Below, piece by piece: positions 52,907 through 61,505 of a DNA stretch of 64,000 bases. Numbering within the stretch: position 1 is the stretch's first letter; every line of letters starts with the position of its first letter. The stretch is from Dorea sp. D27 (GTDB lineage Bacteria; Bacillota; Clostridia; Lachnospirales; Lachnospiraceae). The notes beneath the pieces were generated by a model. The model was given only the letters and a program-made list of their open reading frames with translations. It was not told the origin of the DNA and did not search any database. Location of the stretch: NCBI RefSeq assembly GCF_001185345.1, contig NZ_KQ236743.1:1265263-1329262 (forward strand), given 5' to 3'. Made by a program: the position numbers and the translations under genes.

Positions 52907-53776
52907 ATGATTTCTGTAATCACGGATACTTCCACATATGCAGACGATTTCCTGTGTCAATGTTCTTCCGGCACCGTTCATTCTGTATATAACAAAACGA
53001 TTAATATTCAGACACCAGGGCAGCTTCTTGCCCTGCAGTCCGCCTCTTCCCCGCAGTCTCCTGTCAGCCTTATTACAAATCTGACAGCGGACAGGCTGGA
53101 ATCCCTACATATCGAGCCAGGACAGGCTGTACGCTTGTCCAGAGAATCCATAGAGATTCTGTCTTCAGGGACTCCGGCCGTCTTCCGTTACAGCCCCGCA
53201 CATATCTATCATTCTAAGCTGTCTGCGTTCTCTTCCGGTGCTTCTTGTGACGGATTGAGAAGCCGGGTACAGATGGCGGTCGGCAAATCTAGAGCCGGTG
53301 GTTTCTGCCTGCTGTTTTCACCCTGTTCCAGCAAAGTAGTCGAAGACAGCCTGATTCTTTCCGCCGCCAGAGAACATATGTCGCGCTGCCGCCTCCTGCT
53401 ACGCAAAAGTGAATACCTGGACGCGGCCCGTACTCTGACACGGCTCGTCGGACTTGGAATCGGCCTTACGCCCAGCGGCGATGACTTCCTGTGCGGCGTG
53501 CTGGCATCGCTTACGCTCTGCCGGCTTTCCAATCATCCTTTCGCGCGCCGCCTGGCAGCCGAACTGGAACGCCATCTGTCCGATACGAATGACATCAGCG
53601 GAACGTTCCTGCGCTGTGCGCTTCAGAACCAGTTCAGCCAGGCAGTCTGCAGGCTTCGTGACCTCCCACCGGCCGTTGAGATTGTCCAAAGCTTTGAGGC
53701 TGTAGGACATTCCTCCGGGACAGATACCCTGTGCGGGATTCTGTATGCCCTGGATCTGGCCGGCGTCTTAAAATAA
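52907..53776 (+). CDS. DUF2877 protein, predicted oxamate carbamoyltransferase subunit AllH (YlbF-type)
   Basis: A 289-residue DUF2877 protein. Its hallmark segments are GLGIGLTPSGDDFLCG (about 185-200) and a later GHSSGTDTLCGI near the C-terminus. In E. coli the corresponding gene (ylbF) lies with fdrA and ylbE. Their products are, as I recall, AllF, AllG and AllH of oxamate carbamoyltransferase. Here AllF and AllG are fused and encoded 9.5 kb away, while this third component is divergent from the allantoinase operon with its own promoter. AAGGAGCTG precedes the ATG. It has no membrane segment. Confidence 0.85.
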   Translation: MISVITDTSTYADDFLCQCSSGTVHSVYNKTINIQTPGQLLALQSASSPQSPVSLITNLTADRLESLHIEPGQAVRLSRESIEILSSGTPAVFRYSPAHIYHSKLSAFSSGASCDGLRSRVQMAVGKSRAGGFCLLFSPCSSKVVEDSLILSAAREHMSRCRLLLRKSEYLDAARTLTRLVGLGIGLTPSGDDFLCGVLASLTLCRLSNHPFARRLAAELERHLSDTNDISGTFLRCALQNQFSQAVCRLRDLPPAVEIVQSFEAVGHSSGTDTLCGILYALDLAGVLK

Positions 53777-53818
53777 GGATGGCGGAACAGTCGTCACGGC
53801 TGCTCTGCCATCCTTATT
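53772..53818. terminator. Hairpin terminator between allH and the convergent membrane-protein gene
   Basis: Perfect 12-bp arms AATAAGGATGGC and GCCATCCTTATT, extended by further pairs inside. It contains the allH stop codon, and on the minus strand it is followed by TTAAG, so it may serve both genes. Confidence 0.65.
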
Positions 53819-53835
53819 CGCAAAACGCAGTATTC

Positions 53836-54366
53836 TCAATGCATCAGATGCCCCCGCATCCGGCTCCATATGTGTCTCTGTACGTATTCATACGCCCTGT
53901 CATATATGAATATGCCTATCTGCCCCGCGGCTATGATTCCGACGAGAAGCATGCCTGTGATACCGCGGCCGAACAGCAGCTCCTGAAACAGAAGCACCCC
54001 GGGAATATATAGAATATTGAATATGATATACTTTATGATCCAGAATGCCGCCCTGCGGTTCTGAAGCCGTGAAGCCCCGAGCTTTCTGTGGGCTGTCTCG
54101 ACAGCCACGATATAGAATCCCATTGCCGCAAATGTAATCACATAGAATTTATTCGGAGCCAGCAGAAATCCCAGAAGAACTGCAGCCAGCCAAAATGCGC
54201 TCCCCATCAAAGGGCCGAATTCCCGGATGACAATCCCGGTAAAATAGGATGCAGCCGCCAGCAGGAACAAGGTGCTCGTCTCTATCACGCTGCCGAGGAC
54301 CATAAAGACGACCGACAGCGCCAGCATCAGGCCGCACACTGCCATAGATTTTGCCTTTACATGCAT
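53836..54366 (-). CDS. Integral membrane protein of unknown function
   Basis: A 176-residue protein with about five hydrophobic segments spread over the whole length, starting [18 protein letters not shown]. The pattern of short helices and the conserved [10 protein letters not shown] and APNKFYV segments resemble substrate-binding (S) components of small transport systems, but I cannot name a family. The ATG at 54366 overlaps the last codons of the J-domain gene, with GGAGGAGAT upstream, so the two are translationally coupled. Confidence 0.75.
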   Translation of the reverse strand: MHVKAKSMAVCGLMLALSVVFMVLGSVIETSTLFLLAAASYFTGIVIREFGPLMGSAFWLAAVLLGFLLAPNKFYVITFAAMGFYIVAVETAHRKLGASRLQNRRAAFWIIKYIIFNILYIPGVLLFQELLFGRGITGMLLVGIIAAGQIGIFIYDRAYEYVQRHIWSRMRGHLMH

Positions 54367-55007
54367 GTGCAAAGATCTCCTCCCATACATTCGCAGAGCT
54401 GGTCTGCAATACACAAGTCACAGCACATGTTTCCGGTGCCGCATGTCTGCCCGCCGGCACCGTATCCGCCGTACGGATTGTTCTGGTACCTCTGGCTGTT
54501 CCATTCGAGCTGGCTCAGCAGCTGGCGGTACTGCACATTGTTTGGTTCCATATTGACTGCCTGGGCCGCATGATCCCTGGCCAGCACATTGTTCCCCATG
54601 CCTGCGTTGGCATACGCACTCGCATAATACCACTGCGACGTCCGCTCCGGCATGCGGTTCAGAAGATTCAGCGCCTCCTGGAAACGTCTGCTGTTGATAA
54701 AGTTATACACCGCCTGCATCTCAACGTTCTGCTGGGAACTGTCGAAGCCGCCCTGCTGGCCGGTGCCGCCATAACCACCGTTTGCGCCGTAGCCGTAACG
54801 GTAGCCGCCGCCCTGTTCCCTTTCTTTCATAATCGTATCGTAGGCTTCCTGGACTTCCTTGAACCTCTCTTCTGCCAGATCGGCCAACGGGTTGTTCACA
54901 TTGGCATCCGGATGGTATTTTCTCGTCAGCTCCCGGTATGCACTTTTTATCTCATCGTCTGACGCATTTTGGGATACCCCTAATACTTCATATGGATTTT
55001 TCGTCAT
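54357..55007 (-). CDS. J-domain protein with Cys-rich C-terminus
   Basis: A 216-residue protein. Residues 3-65 are a DnaJ-type J domain with the HPD motif (32-34) that stimulates Hsp70. A Gly/Tyr/Gln-rich linker follows, then a TPR-like region (about 97-165). The tail holds a cluster of cysteines arranged [14 protein letters not shown] and CTC, which looks like a metal-binding site. It is not DnaJ itself because it lacks the zinc domain with four CXXCXGXG repeats. It lies between the DUF5685 and membrane-protein genes in what looks like a three-gene unit. Confidence 0.88.
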   Translation of the reverse strand: MTKNPYEVLGVSQNASDDEIKSAYRELTRKYHPDANVNNPLADLAEERFKEVQEAYDTIMKEREQGGGYRYGYGANGGYGGTGQQGGFDSSQQNVEMQAVYNFINSRRFQEALNLLNRMPERTSQWYYASAYANAGMGNNVLARDHAAQAVNMEPNNVQYRQLLSQLEWNSQRYQNNPYGGYGAGGQTCGTGNMCCDLCIADQLCECMGGDLCTCM

Positions 55008-55013
55008 ATCGCT

Positions 55014-55847
55014 TTATTCCTTCGCTTCCTTCTTTTGTTGCTGAACCTTTTTATAGCGGTTCCAGACTCCATCATATAATATATTGCGCAAAATGTCTAT
55101 ATCTAATAGGCATGGCAGCTGCTCAAATCCGGCACAGCACTCCGCAATCATCATCTGGAGAATCTGAAGGCACCTGTCTTCATACTCTGCATGTGCGGCC
55201 GCTTCTTTCAGCGGATTATAGCATCCTTCCCGCCTGTCTTTGTCCAAATCTTCGTATGCGTCCATGATGTATATGAATTTGCCGAGATAGAACCCCACGG
55301 TCCTGAGCCGGTCTTCCCAGTGGTCCTTCCGGTACACGAGAAGCTCCGACATGAGCCTGCCGAAACACCCGGCCGGTATATCAATATCCGTGACGCCTTC
55401 CTTCTCACAGGCCGCCAGCTCCTTCAGCGACCGGCAGATTGCCCTGCTCTGCCTCGGATACTTCTTAATAATCTGCCTGACCTTGCGGTGGAGCATATAG
55501 GTTCCGGCAAATCCGCCAATCTTCTTTTCATCGACCCAGTCATCTTTCATATGAAAATAAGCAAGTACCATATTCATATCTGCGGCATATGCTGTATATT
55601 CATTCACCAGCATATCTTGCTTCTTCACCGGATGCACCTTGCACGAACACGTCATATGCCTTGTTTCTGCCTCGTAAAGCGAGGTCAGCAGCACTACCGC
55701 AAACGTCATATCATATGTGAGCGTCATCTGCCCGAGAAACCCATACCGCTCTTTGAGCGTATGGCAGAGTCCACAGTAATAGGACTTATACTTTCTGAAA
55801 TCCTTCACCTTCAGCTCAGGCTCATAAATAGTTACATATCCAAACAT
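55014..55847 (-). CDS. DUF5685-type protein with Asp-rich motifs
   Basis: A 277-residue all-alpha protein that I recognise as DUF5685. The N-terminal YYCGLCHTLKERYG motif with a Cys-x-x-Cys and TCSCKVHP (a further Cys pair) may bind metal. Two acidic motifs stand out: KDDWVDE (101-107) and MDAYEDLDKDRREGCYNP (195-212). They resemble the two DxxxD motifs of squalene/phytoene synthases in order and spacing from each other. It ends six bases before the J-domain gene. No function is established. Confidence 0.75.
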   Translation of the reverse strand: MFGYVTIYEPELKVKDFRKYKSYYCGLCHTLKERYGFLGQMTLTYDMTFAVVLLTSLYEAETRHMTCSCKVHPVKKQDMLVNEYTAYAADMNMVLAYFHMKDDWVDEKKIGGFAGTYMLHRKVRQIIKKYPRQSRAICRSLKELAACEKEGVTDIDIPAGCFGRLMSELLVYRKDHWEDRLRTVGFYLGKFIYIMDAYEDLDKDRREGCYNPLKEAAAHAEYEDRCLQILQMMIAECCAGFEQLPCLLDIDILRNILYDGVWNRYKKVQQQKKEAKE

Positions 55848-55925
55848 CGTCTTTCTCTTCCTTTAAGCTTATAATAGGCTGACAGCAATGCCGTCAGCCT
55901 ATTATATCACATAATCTGCCCTTTT

Positions 55926-56690
55926 TTACAACTGTTTCTTATCAAACAGGACAATTCCTGCCAGCACTGCTGCCACCATCAGCGCCGCGGCAACTGCAGC
56001 CGCCGGCAGAAACTCCTTTGCCTTCAGCGTCCCGTCTATAAGGGACATGTTCTCCGAGGCCAGCCTGACCGGACTGTATCTGCTGATGCCGTGCAGCATC
56101 GACATCAGCATTCCGGCAAGCACCACCACGCCCGCAAGCAGCAGGCCGCCCGCATAGCTCTTCGACATCGTGCTGCCCAGCAATACCATGCTAAGGAGCA
56201 GAAGGCCGAACAGCCAGGCGAAGAATATGGCAGGGCCAAGTTCCGGCACGGTTGTTTTGTCCCAGAACAGGAAGCTGTAGAAAAATGTAACTGCAAAGGC
56301 AAGATAATAACCTATGCTCCACAGCAAGGCCACACCGGTAAATTTAGACAGCCAGACTGCCTTTCTCTTCAGCCCTTTCGTCAATACCGGCAGGAGCGTC
56401 CCTCTTCCCAGCTCTTGAGATACCACGCCGCTTGACATGATGACCATTACGACAAGGCCGATCTGGGGCACGTTTTTAAAGAACTGCGTCCATGCGTCCG
56501 CAATGACAGGTTCCGGTATGTCCATACGCATCCCCGCAGGCAGAAAACTCTCCACGAGTTGAGGGAGATACTTTGCTGATATCGGATTCATAAACCCGAG
56601 CAGAAGAAATACGAGCAATATGATAAGCAGCTTATAAGAGCGAAAATATTCCATAAATTCCTTTTTCGTAAATGCTATATATCCCTTCAT
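55926..56690 (-). CDS. ABC-2 type transporter permease
   Basis: A 254-residue membrane protein with six predicted helices; the last ends near the C-terminal DKKQL. The cytoplasmic start MKGYIAFTKKEFMEYFRSYKLL is typical of ABC-2 permeases, and VVSQELGRGTLLPVLTKGLKR is the conserved cytoplasmic loop after helix 2. Its start overlaps the ATPase stop by four bases. The substrate is unknown. Confidence 0.88.
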   Translation of the reverse strand: MKGYIAFTKKEFMEYFRSYKLLIILLVFLLLGFMNPISAKYLPQLVESFLPAGMRMDIPEPVIADAWTQFFKNVPQIGLVVMVIMSSGVVSQELGRGTLLPVLTKGLKRKAVWLSKFTGVALLWSIGYYLAFAVTFFYSFLFWDKTTVPELGPAIFFAWLFGLLLLSMVLLGSTMSKSYAGGLLLAGVVVLAGMLMSMLHGISRYSPVRLASENMSLIDGTLKAKEFLPAAAVAAALMVAAVLAGIVLFDKKQL

Positions 56691-57598
56691 TTCACTGCCT
56701 CCATAAATAGATTTTCCAGCGACGGTTCCCGAATTTCCAGCTTTTCTACCGCTATCTGCCCGTCGGCCAGCATGTGCAGCAGCCGGTGCTGGACGGTATA
56801 GATATCCTTGGCATGGATGACGAGAGACACTTTGTTCTGCCGGCTTACCTTAACGCCTTCCAGCTTCTTCAGCAGTCCCTGCATGTCATCCGGACGGCGC
56901 AGCTCCACGATCATAGTGTCTATCAAATGCCGCGTCTTAAGCTCTTCCAGGTTTCCGTCCTGTATGATGATGCCGTCGTTAAGAATCGCGACCGAATCGC
57001 AGATGCGCTCTACGTCTGACAGGATATGGGTGGAAAAGATAACCGTAGTCTTTTCTTTTACCTGTTCCAATATATCCAGTATCTCTTTCCGCCCGACAGG
57101 ATCAAGTGCCGATGTAGGCTCGTCGCATATAAGAAGCCTCGGGCTGTTCAACAGCGCCTGGGCGATGCCAAGCCTTTGCTTCATCCCCCGGGAGAATCCT
57201 CCTATCCTCTTCTTCCTGCTCTCTTTCAGCCCGGATAGTTCCAACAGTTCGCCACTCTTTTCTTTTATCTGCGAGAGATCCATCCCGGATATCCTGCCGC
57301 ACAGCCTCAGATACTCTTCCGGCGTCATAAACCCATAGAATTCGGGAACATCGGGGAGATAGCCCACATAACGGTTTGTCTTCGTCTCCCCATACTTCAC
57401 CCTCTCGCCGCACACATACACCTCCCCTGCATCCTGTGCAAGCAGTCCGAGGATGATTCTCATAGTCGTCGTCTTCCCTGCACCGTTCTGCCCGATCAGC
57501 CCATATACGGAATGCCGGGGGACAGCGAGTTCGACCCCTCTCAGCACTTCATTCTGTCCAAAGCGTTTTTTAACCCCCTGTACTACTAATGTATCCAT
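56687..57598 (-). CDS. ABC transporter ATPase
   Basis: A 303-residue ATPase. Walker A is GQNGAGKTTT, signature GGFSRGMKQRLGIAQ, Walker B LLICDEPTSALDP and the switch His is in FSTHILSDVERI. The C-terminal ~85 residues form the usual extension of drug- or lantibiotic-type exporters. It follows the small PLDc_N-type gene by one base and precedes the permease, all under the XRE regulator's promoter. Confidence 0.93.
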   Translation of the reverse strand: MDTLVVQGVKKRFGQNEVLRGVELAVPRHSVYGLIGQNGAGKTTTMRIILGLLAQDAGEVYVCGERVKYGETKTNRYVGYLPDVPEFYGFMTPEEYLRLCGRISGMDLSQIKEKSGELLELSGLKESRKKRIGGFSRGMKQRLGIAQALLNSPRLLICDEPTSALDPVGRKEILDILEQVKEKTTVIFSTHILSDVERICDSVAILNDGIIIQDGNLEELKTRHLIDTMIVELRRPDDMQGLLKKLEGVKVSRQNKVSLVIHAKDIYTVQHRLLHMLADGQIAVEKLEIREPSLENLFMEAVK

Positions 57599-57799
57599 CT
57601 ATGAATCCTCCCGTCCGAACACGAAATATGCAACCGGACCGATAATCTGTACAAAGAGCACTACGATGACCCACAGCACCCTGTTTCCGATTTTATAACG
57701 GGGGTGCCTCAGCACATGCACGAGTGCCGTAACCGCGAGGGCAAGTTCAATGATGATAACCGGCAGCAAGACCGGCAGATATTCTCTTAATGCATCCAT
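57599..57799 (-). CDS. Small PLDc_N-type membrane protein
   Basis: A 66-residue protein with two hydrophobic helices. The motif NRVLWVIVVLFVQIIGPVAYFVFGR is the phospholipase D nuclease N-terminal (PLDc_N) domain. It has no catalytic HKD motif, so it is only the membrane module. AGGAGGAATATAAGA precedes the ATG at 57799. Such small proteins often accompany ABC exporters with XRE regulators in Firmicutes. Confidence 0.85.
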   Translation of the reverse strand: MDALREYLPVLLPVIIIELALAVTALVHVLRHPRYKIGNRVLWVIVVLFVQIIGPVAYFVFGREDS

Positions 57800-57812
57800 T
57801 CTTATATTCCTC

Positions 57813-58907
57813 CTATAAATTTTCAAGTTTTTCAATACATGTCCGGAACCGGAACTCTTCCTGCATATCCTGGAATACAGGATTCTGTGTAAGTGCCGCC
57901 GCAAATGATTCTTTTACGAGCTTTGAGCCTCTTGGCGTCCCCTTGTCCGCATCCACCTTGCAGAGCCAGTCTCTAATCTCGGTAAAATACGAGTCGCCGG
58001 ACGCCAGTCCCCACGGAACGGGCAGCGCAACGATAATGTTCGTAAACTTCTCAACCATTCTAACTGCATTCTCCTTATCTTGGCGCATGGCATACAGCTC
58101 GGCAGCCGCCATATAAAACTGGATGGCCGTGTAAAAATGCAGCTTTTCTATGTTATACAGCTTCATCATCTCTGAGAGGCGTCTTATCGTCTCATCACAA
58201 AATTCAGCATCTTCCGTGTTCAGCATCATCATATTGACCGAGTCCTGTATCGCAAAGAGCAGATGCTGATATGCGCAGATCTGGAAGATTTCCCTGGACT
58301 TCTTTATGTCACCCATCTGCTGGTATATCGTGCCGGCCATCTCTGCATCCTGTGCCAGCGGCCTTACGTCTTCACCCAGGATGTCAAGTGCTTCCTGCGG
58401 TTTATTGCGCATAATCAATATCGTCACCTCCAGCGAGACCGTATCTTTGATCAGCGTGGCATCCGCGCTGTCCTGTTCTATTCTTCTGCATAGTTCAGAT
58501 GCGCGTTCCATCACTTTGTCAGGTTCTCCCAGCAGTACCGCATGATTCAGATAGAGGAGCGCCATCTTGTAGAGAAAGGGAAAGCAGGAGTAGTATTTCT
58601 TGATCAGCTCTTCACTTCTCTTATAGGTCTCCTCCGGCTCTGAAGGGAATGCCTCCGCCAGCTCCCTGTACAGTTCTGTTATCCTCTTCTTCGTAAGCTG
58701 AGGCTCGTATCCGATCAGCCTGTCGACAGAGATATTGAAAAGAGTCGCCAGTTCCGGCAGCAGGCAGATGTCCGGGTATGTGCTGCCGGTTTCCCATTTT
58801 GATACGGAAGATTTGGACACGCCCATATATTCTGCCAGCTGCTCCTGTGTAATTCCCGTCTCCCTTCTGAATTTCATTATATTTTTCCCAAGGTTCATAT
58901 TAGCCAT
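57813..58907 (-). CDS. XRE-family regulator with TPR-like C-terminal region
   Basis: A 364-residue regulator. The N-terminal helix-turn-helix (about 7-62) reads IMKFRRETGITQEQLAEYMG followed by VSKSSVSKWETGSTYPDI. The remaining 300 residues are helical repeats of TPR type. Such proteins are commonly controlled by peptides or cell-density signals, though no peptide gene was seen here. It is the first gene of a four-gene unit with PLDc_N, ATPase and permease, which it probably regulates. GGGGAG precedes the ATG. Confidence 0.88.
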   Translation of the reverse strand: MANMNLGKNIMKFRRETGITQEQLAEYMGVSKSSVSKWETGSTYPDICLLPELATLFNISVDRLIGYEPQLTKKRITELYRELAEAFPSEPEETYKRSEELIKKYYSCFPFLYKMALLYLNHAVLLGEPDKVMERASELCRRIEQDSADATLIKDTVSLEVTILIMRNKPQEALDILGEDVRPLAQDAEMAGTIYQQMGDIKKSREIFQICAYQHLLFAIQDSVNMMMLNTEDAEFCDETIRRLSEMMKLYNIEKLHFYTAIQFYMAAAELYAMRQDKENAVRMVEKFTNIIVALPVPWGLASGDSYFTEIRDWLCKVDADKGTPRGSKLVKESFAAALTQNPVFQDMQEEFRFRTCIEKLENL

Positions 58908-58933
58908 TCTTTTTCTCCCCTTTCTTACTATTC

Positions 58934-58961
58934 ATTATAGTATGATTATCTGCATATTCAA
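58934..58961 (-). promoter_or_regulatory. Promoter of the XRE-ABC operon
   Basis: Minus-strand TTGAAT (58961-58956) and TATAAT (58939-58934) with a 16-base spacer. Confidence 0.7.
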
Positions 58962-58973
58962 CGGAATATGATG

Positions 58974-59015
58974 CAACAAAAGGAAAGAAAGTTTCCAATT
59001 TGGAAACTTTCTTTC
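58974..59015 (-). terminator. Terminator of the DUF2007-like gene
   Basis: A perfect 15-bp stem (58983-58997 with 59001-59015) and 3-base loop. On the minus strand it is followed by CTTTTGTT. It begins within the stop codon of the gene. Confidence 0.8.
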
Positions 59016-59265
59016 ATCGGTTCAGATTGCTCCGTATTTGATACCTCGCACTCTCTGCTTGCTCTTTCTTCGTATAGATGTAATATGTGATACTGTGGTC
59101 AAAATGCTCTCCAAAGCTCCCCATCCTGTGTGAATTTGCGCTATAGCCTCCGGAGCTTTTCGTCTTTACCGTGTATGGTATCCCATTCTCTTCCAAAATC
59201 GCCCTGGCTTTCGCATAGCGCCCGGCCTCCATCGTCATAAATACCTCTTCTTTATTCCAGAACAT
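59014..59265 (-). CDS. DUF2007-like small protein
   Basis: An 83-residue protein with AGRYAKARAILEENGIPYTVKT near the N-terminus and YYIYTKKEQAESARYQI near the end. This beta-alpha-beta pattern resembles the DUF2007 / putative signal-transducing family. A good ribosome site AAGGAGGAACGGCAC precedes the ATG. It is probably co-transcribed with the SGNH hydrolase gene, 26 bases upstream. Function unknown. Confidence 0.7.
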   Translation of the reverse strand: MFWNKEEVFMTMEAGRYAKARAILEENGIPYTVKTKSSGGYSANSHRMGSFGEHFDHSITYYIYTKKEQAESARYQIRSNLNR

Positions 59266-59291
59266 GTGCCGTTCCTCCTTTCAGCCACTTC

Positions 59292-60011
59292 TTATCTCTT
59301 TGCGGTCTCTGCTTCTGTCCTCTTCAGGGCGCGCCCGACAGCCTCTGCCAGCAACCTGGCAGACCTGGAGTTAAAGTGTACGCCGTCCACGGTCACGTCA
59401 AGGCTCCTCTTGCGTGAGAGCACATCCTTCCTTCCCGGAAACAGCAGCATGTATAGTCCGTCCGCAATCCTCCCTGCGTTCAGCTTTCCCCAGCTGCAGG
59501 TCTTGTCTTGCCGCACATGTTTTCTCTGCATCTCATAGATATCGATAAATTCCGTTTCATATGTTCTTGCCATACTCCGGATACAGCTGTTATAAGCCTC
59601 AACCTTTCCAAGAGGATAGCCTGCAAGCTGGATATAGGGAAGGCCGACAAGCACGACCTTATATCCGTTACGCTTCATCTGTCTGACAGCTTCCTCATAA
59701 TATCCGGCAAATTCCCCGATATCGCTGCTGAATCTGCGGATGATATTCCTGAGCCTGTACTGCATATGCCAGAAGCGGGACCGGTTCCCCAGATAAGGAA
59801 GCAGTATATCATTCGTCCCAAGGGAGAAGATAACCGTATCCGCTTCTCTGTAGGCCTGTTTCCTCATATACCTGCAAAGCCTCCTTGCACCGCCACGCAG
59901 AGATTCGCCGTTTAACCCGAGGTTCACAAGCTGCTTCCTCTTATCGGCAAAAGGGATATAGGAATACCCCATGATTCCAAGTGTTATACTGTCACCTATA
60001 CATAATATCAT
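59292..60011 (-). CDS. SGNH/GDSL-family hydrolase
   Basis: A 239-residue hydrolase. The blocks are visible in order: block I CIGDSITLG (catalytic Ser in GDS), block II NLGLNGES (Gly), block III SLGTND (Asn) and block V DGVHFN with the catalytic Asp-x-x-His. No signal peptide is present, so it is likely cytoplasmic, an esterase or acetyl-hydrolase acting on a lipid or sugar. AGAAGGAGGCCC precedes the ATG. Confidence 0.9.
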   Translation of the reverse strand: MILCIGDSITLGIMGYSYIPFADKRKQLVNLGLNGESLRGGARRLCRYMRKQAYREADTVIFSLGTNDILLPYLGNRSRFWHMQYRLRNIIRRFSSDIGEFAGYYEEAVRQMKRNGYKVVLVGLPYIQLAGYPLGKVEAYNSCIRSMARTYETEFIDIYEMQRKHVRQDKTCSWGKLNAGRIADGLYMLLFPGRKDVLSRKRSLDVTVDGVHFNSRSARLLAEAVGRALKRTEAETAKR

Positions 60012-60026
60012 CCTACGGGCCTCCTT

Positions 60027-60944
60027 CTAGTCGAACCATTTCTTTATCTTGAACAGCCAGATTTCCACCAGTATAATCGCAATGCTGACAATAATCACCA
60101 CCCCATATCCGTAAGGGCTGGAAAGTTCCGGCATACCGACGAAGTTCATGCCATACCAGCCCGCAATCAGTGAAAGCGGAAGGAATATCGTCGTGACCAC
60201 CGTCAGGAATTTCATTATCTTGTTCTGCCTGATATCTATCTGCGACTCATACATCTCCCGCAGCTGGATGGAGTACTCCTGCAGCCGTCTCGTATTATCG
60301 AACAGCCGGTCCGCCCTCTTAGAATACAGATCGAATATTCTGCAGTCATCTTCTTCAAACATATGGTTCTGATTCTCTTCCAGCGTCTCGCTCACATCTG
60401 TAAGCTGCTGGTAATAGGACTGCAGTGCGAGCAGTTCTTTCCTTATGGTGAGCATCTTCTTGTCAAAATCATCGATGACGCCTTCCAGCAGCACGCCCTC
60501 CAGCTCTGAGAGCCTCTTCTCATAATTCTGGAGAAAGATTACGTCTTCCTTGACAAGATATTCCATGAGTTCAAAGAAAAAATGCGCCGTGTACGTCTTT
60601 TCCACAGTCAGCGCTTCCGCCATATGCTTTACGAGCTTATCAATTATGCCGGAATCATCCACGAGCACCAGCTTTTCCGCCGTCATGTAGAATCCGAATG
60701 TCGTGTATGTCCCGAGCAGGTCATCTTTGCGTGGAATGACGAAGGCCCCGATAACACAGCCCTTCAGAAGGTCTGCCCTGCAGTAGTGCGTATGATAGAT
60801 ATTCAAAAGCATTTTCTTCTGGAACTGCTTCTTGTAGTCTTCTTCATATTGCACAGATGTTATAATCTCAACCAGCGCCTCATCGTCCCCGATATCATCG
60901 TCTTCTTCTATCGGCTCTATGCCTCCATTCAGCCGGTACCGCAT
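60027..60944 (-). CDS. corA: CorA-family Mg2+ (divalent cation) channel
   Basis: A 305-residue CorA-type protein. A large cytoplasmic N-terminal domain (about 1-245) with long helices is followed by two C-terminal membrane segments. The selectivity motif YGMNFVGMPE sits between them, and the basic tail KIKKWFD closes the protein. The GMN is intact. It starts at an ATG behind AGGAGGTGGCAGG. Mg2+ or Co2+ uptake is the usual role; gating depends on cytoplasmic Mg2+. Confidence 0.92.
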   Translation of the reverse strand: MRYRLNGGIEPIEEDDDIGDDEALVEIITSVQYEEDYKKQFQKKMLLNIYHTHYCRADLLKGCVIGAFVIPRKDDLLGTYTTFGFYMTAEKLVLVDDSGIIDKLVKHMAEALTVEKTYTAHFFFELMEYLVKEDVIFLQNYEKRLSELEGVLLEGVIDDFDKKMLTIRKELLALQSYYQQLTDVSETLEENQNHMFEEDDCRIFDLYSKRADRLFDNTRRLQEYSIQLREMYESQIDIRQNKIMKFLTVVTTIFLPLSLIAGWYGMNFVGMPELSSPYGYGVVIIVSIAIILVEIWLFKIKKWFD

Positions 60945-61104
60945 CCTGCCACCTCCTGTATAAACATGATTCTCTATATATCATACCACAATCCGGAAAA
61001 TATAAATATAATAATAAAAACAATGCTTCGTCATGGAATTTACATATTTTACCATTTGTATACAGGCTTTTTTGTTATATGATGAATTTGGAGGTATCAC
61101 TTTT

Positions 61105-61398
61105 ATGAAAGAATACATTGATTTGAAATCATTAGATGAATGCAGGACTCTGTCAGAGGTCAGGACCATAAGCAGGCAGCTGATCGGCATCATAGTAGAA
61201 AGGGCGCAACTGGCAATCGACAGGCTTACCGACATCGATGACTGCGAAGAGGATGACATTGAACATATAATCAGAAGAGAATTCGACGCAGAAGCCGCGC
61301 GGATTGAGCTGGAGACACGTTATACATCTACCGATGTATCTCCCGAAGAGATAGAATCCATGCGGCGGGCAATTGAGAAGCTGATAGAGAGGACATAG
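61105..61398 (+). CDS. Small helical protein of unknown function
   Basis: A 97-residue acidic protein predicted to be almost entirely alpha-helical, starting MKEYIDLKSLDECRTLSEVR. No membrane segment, Cys or His motif is seen. GGAGGTATCACTTTT precedes the ATG at 61105, and TTGTAT plus a TATGAT box lie upstream. It is divergent from corA. The size and charge slightly resemble chorismate-mutase-type domains, but the key arginines are not recognisable, so no function is given. Confidence 0.7.
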   Translation: MKEYIDLKSLDECRTLSEVRTISRQLIGIIVERAQLAIDRLTDIDDCEEDDIEHIIRREFDAEAARIELETRYTSTDVSPEEIESMRRAIEKLIERT

Positions 61399-61505
61399 AC
61401 GAAAGCATCCGGCTGGCCGGTTATATTTAAAAATATATTAAGAAATACCTTCTCTTAAATTCATTTTTATTATTTAAAATGATAGAAACTGAGGAGGGAC
61501 ATAAT

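Noticed and set aside
28903..53776. Uric-acid/xanthine fermentation cluster (ygeX/ygfK/ssnA/xdh type)
   Set aside because: No selenium-dependent dehydrogenase, diaminopropionate lyase, SsnA, HyuA or YgfK-like gene is in the window; the genes start at allantoin.
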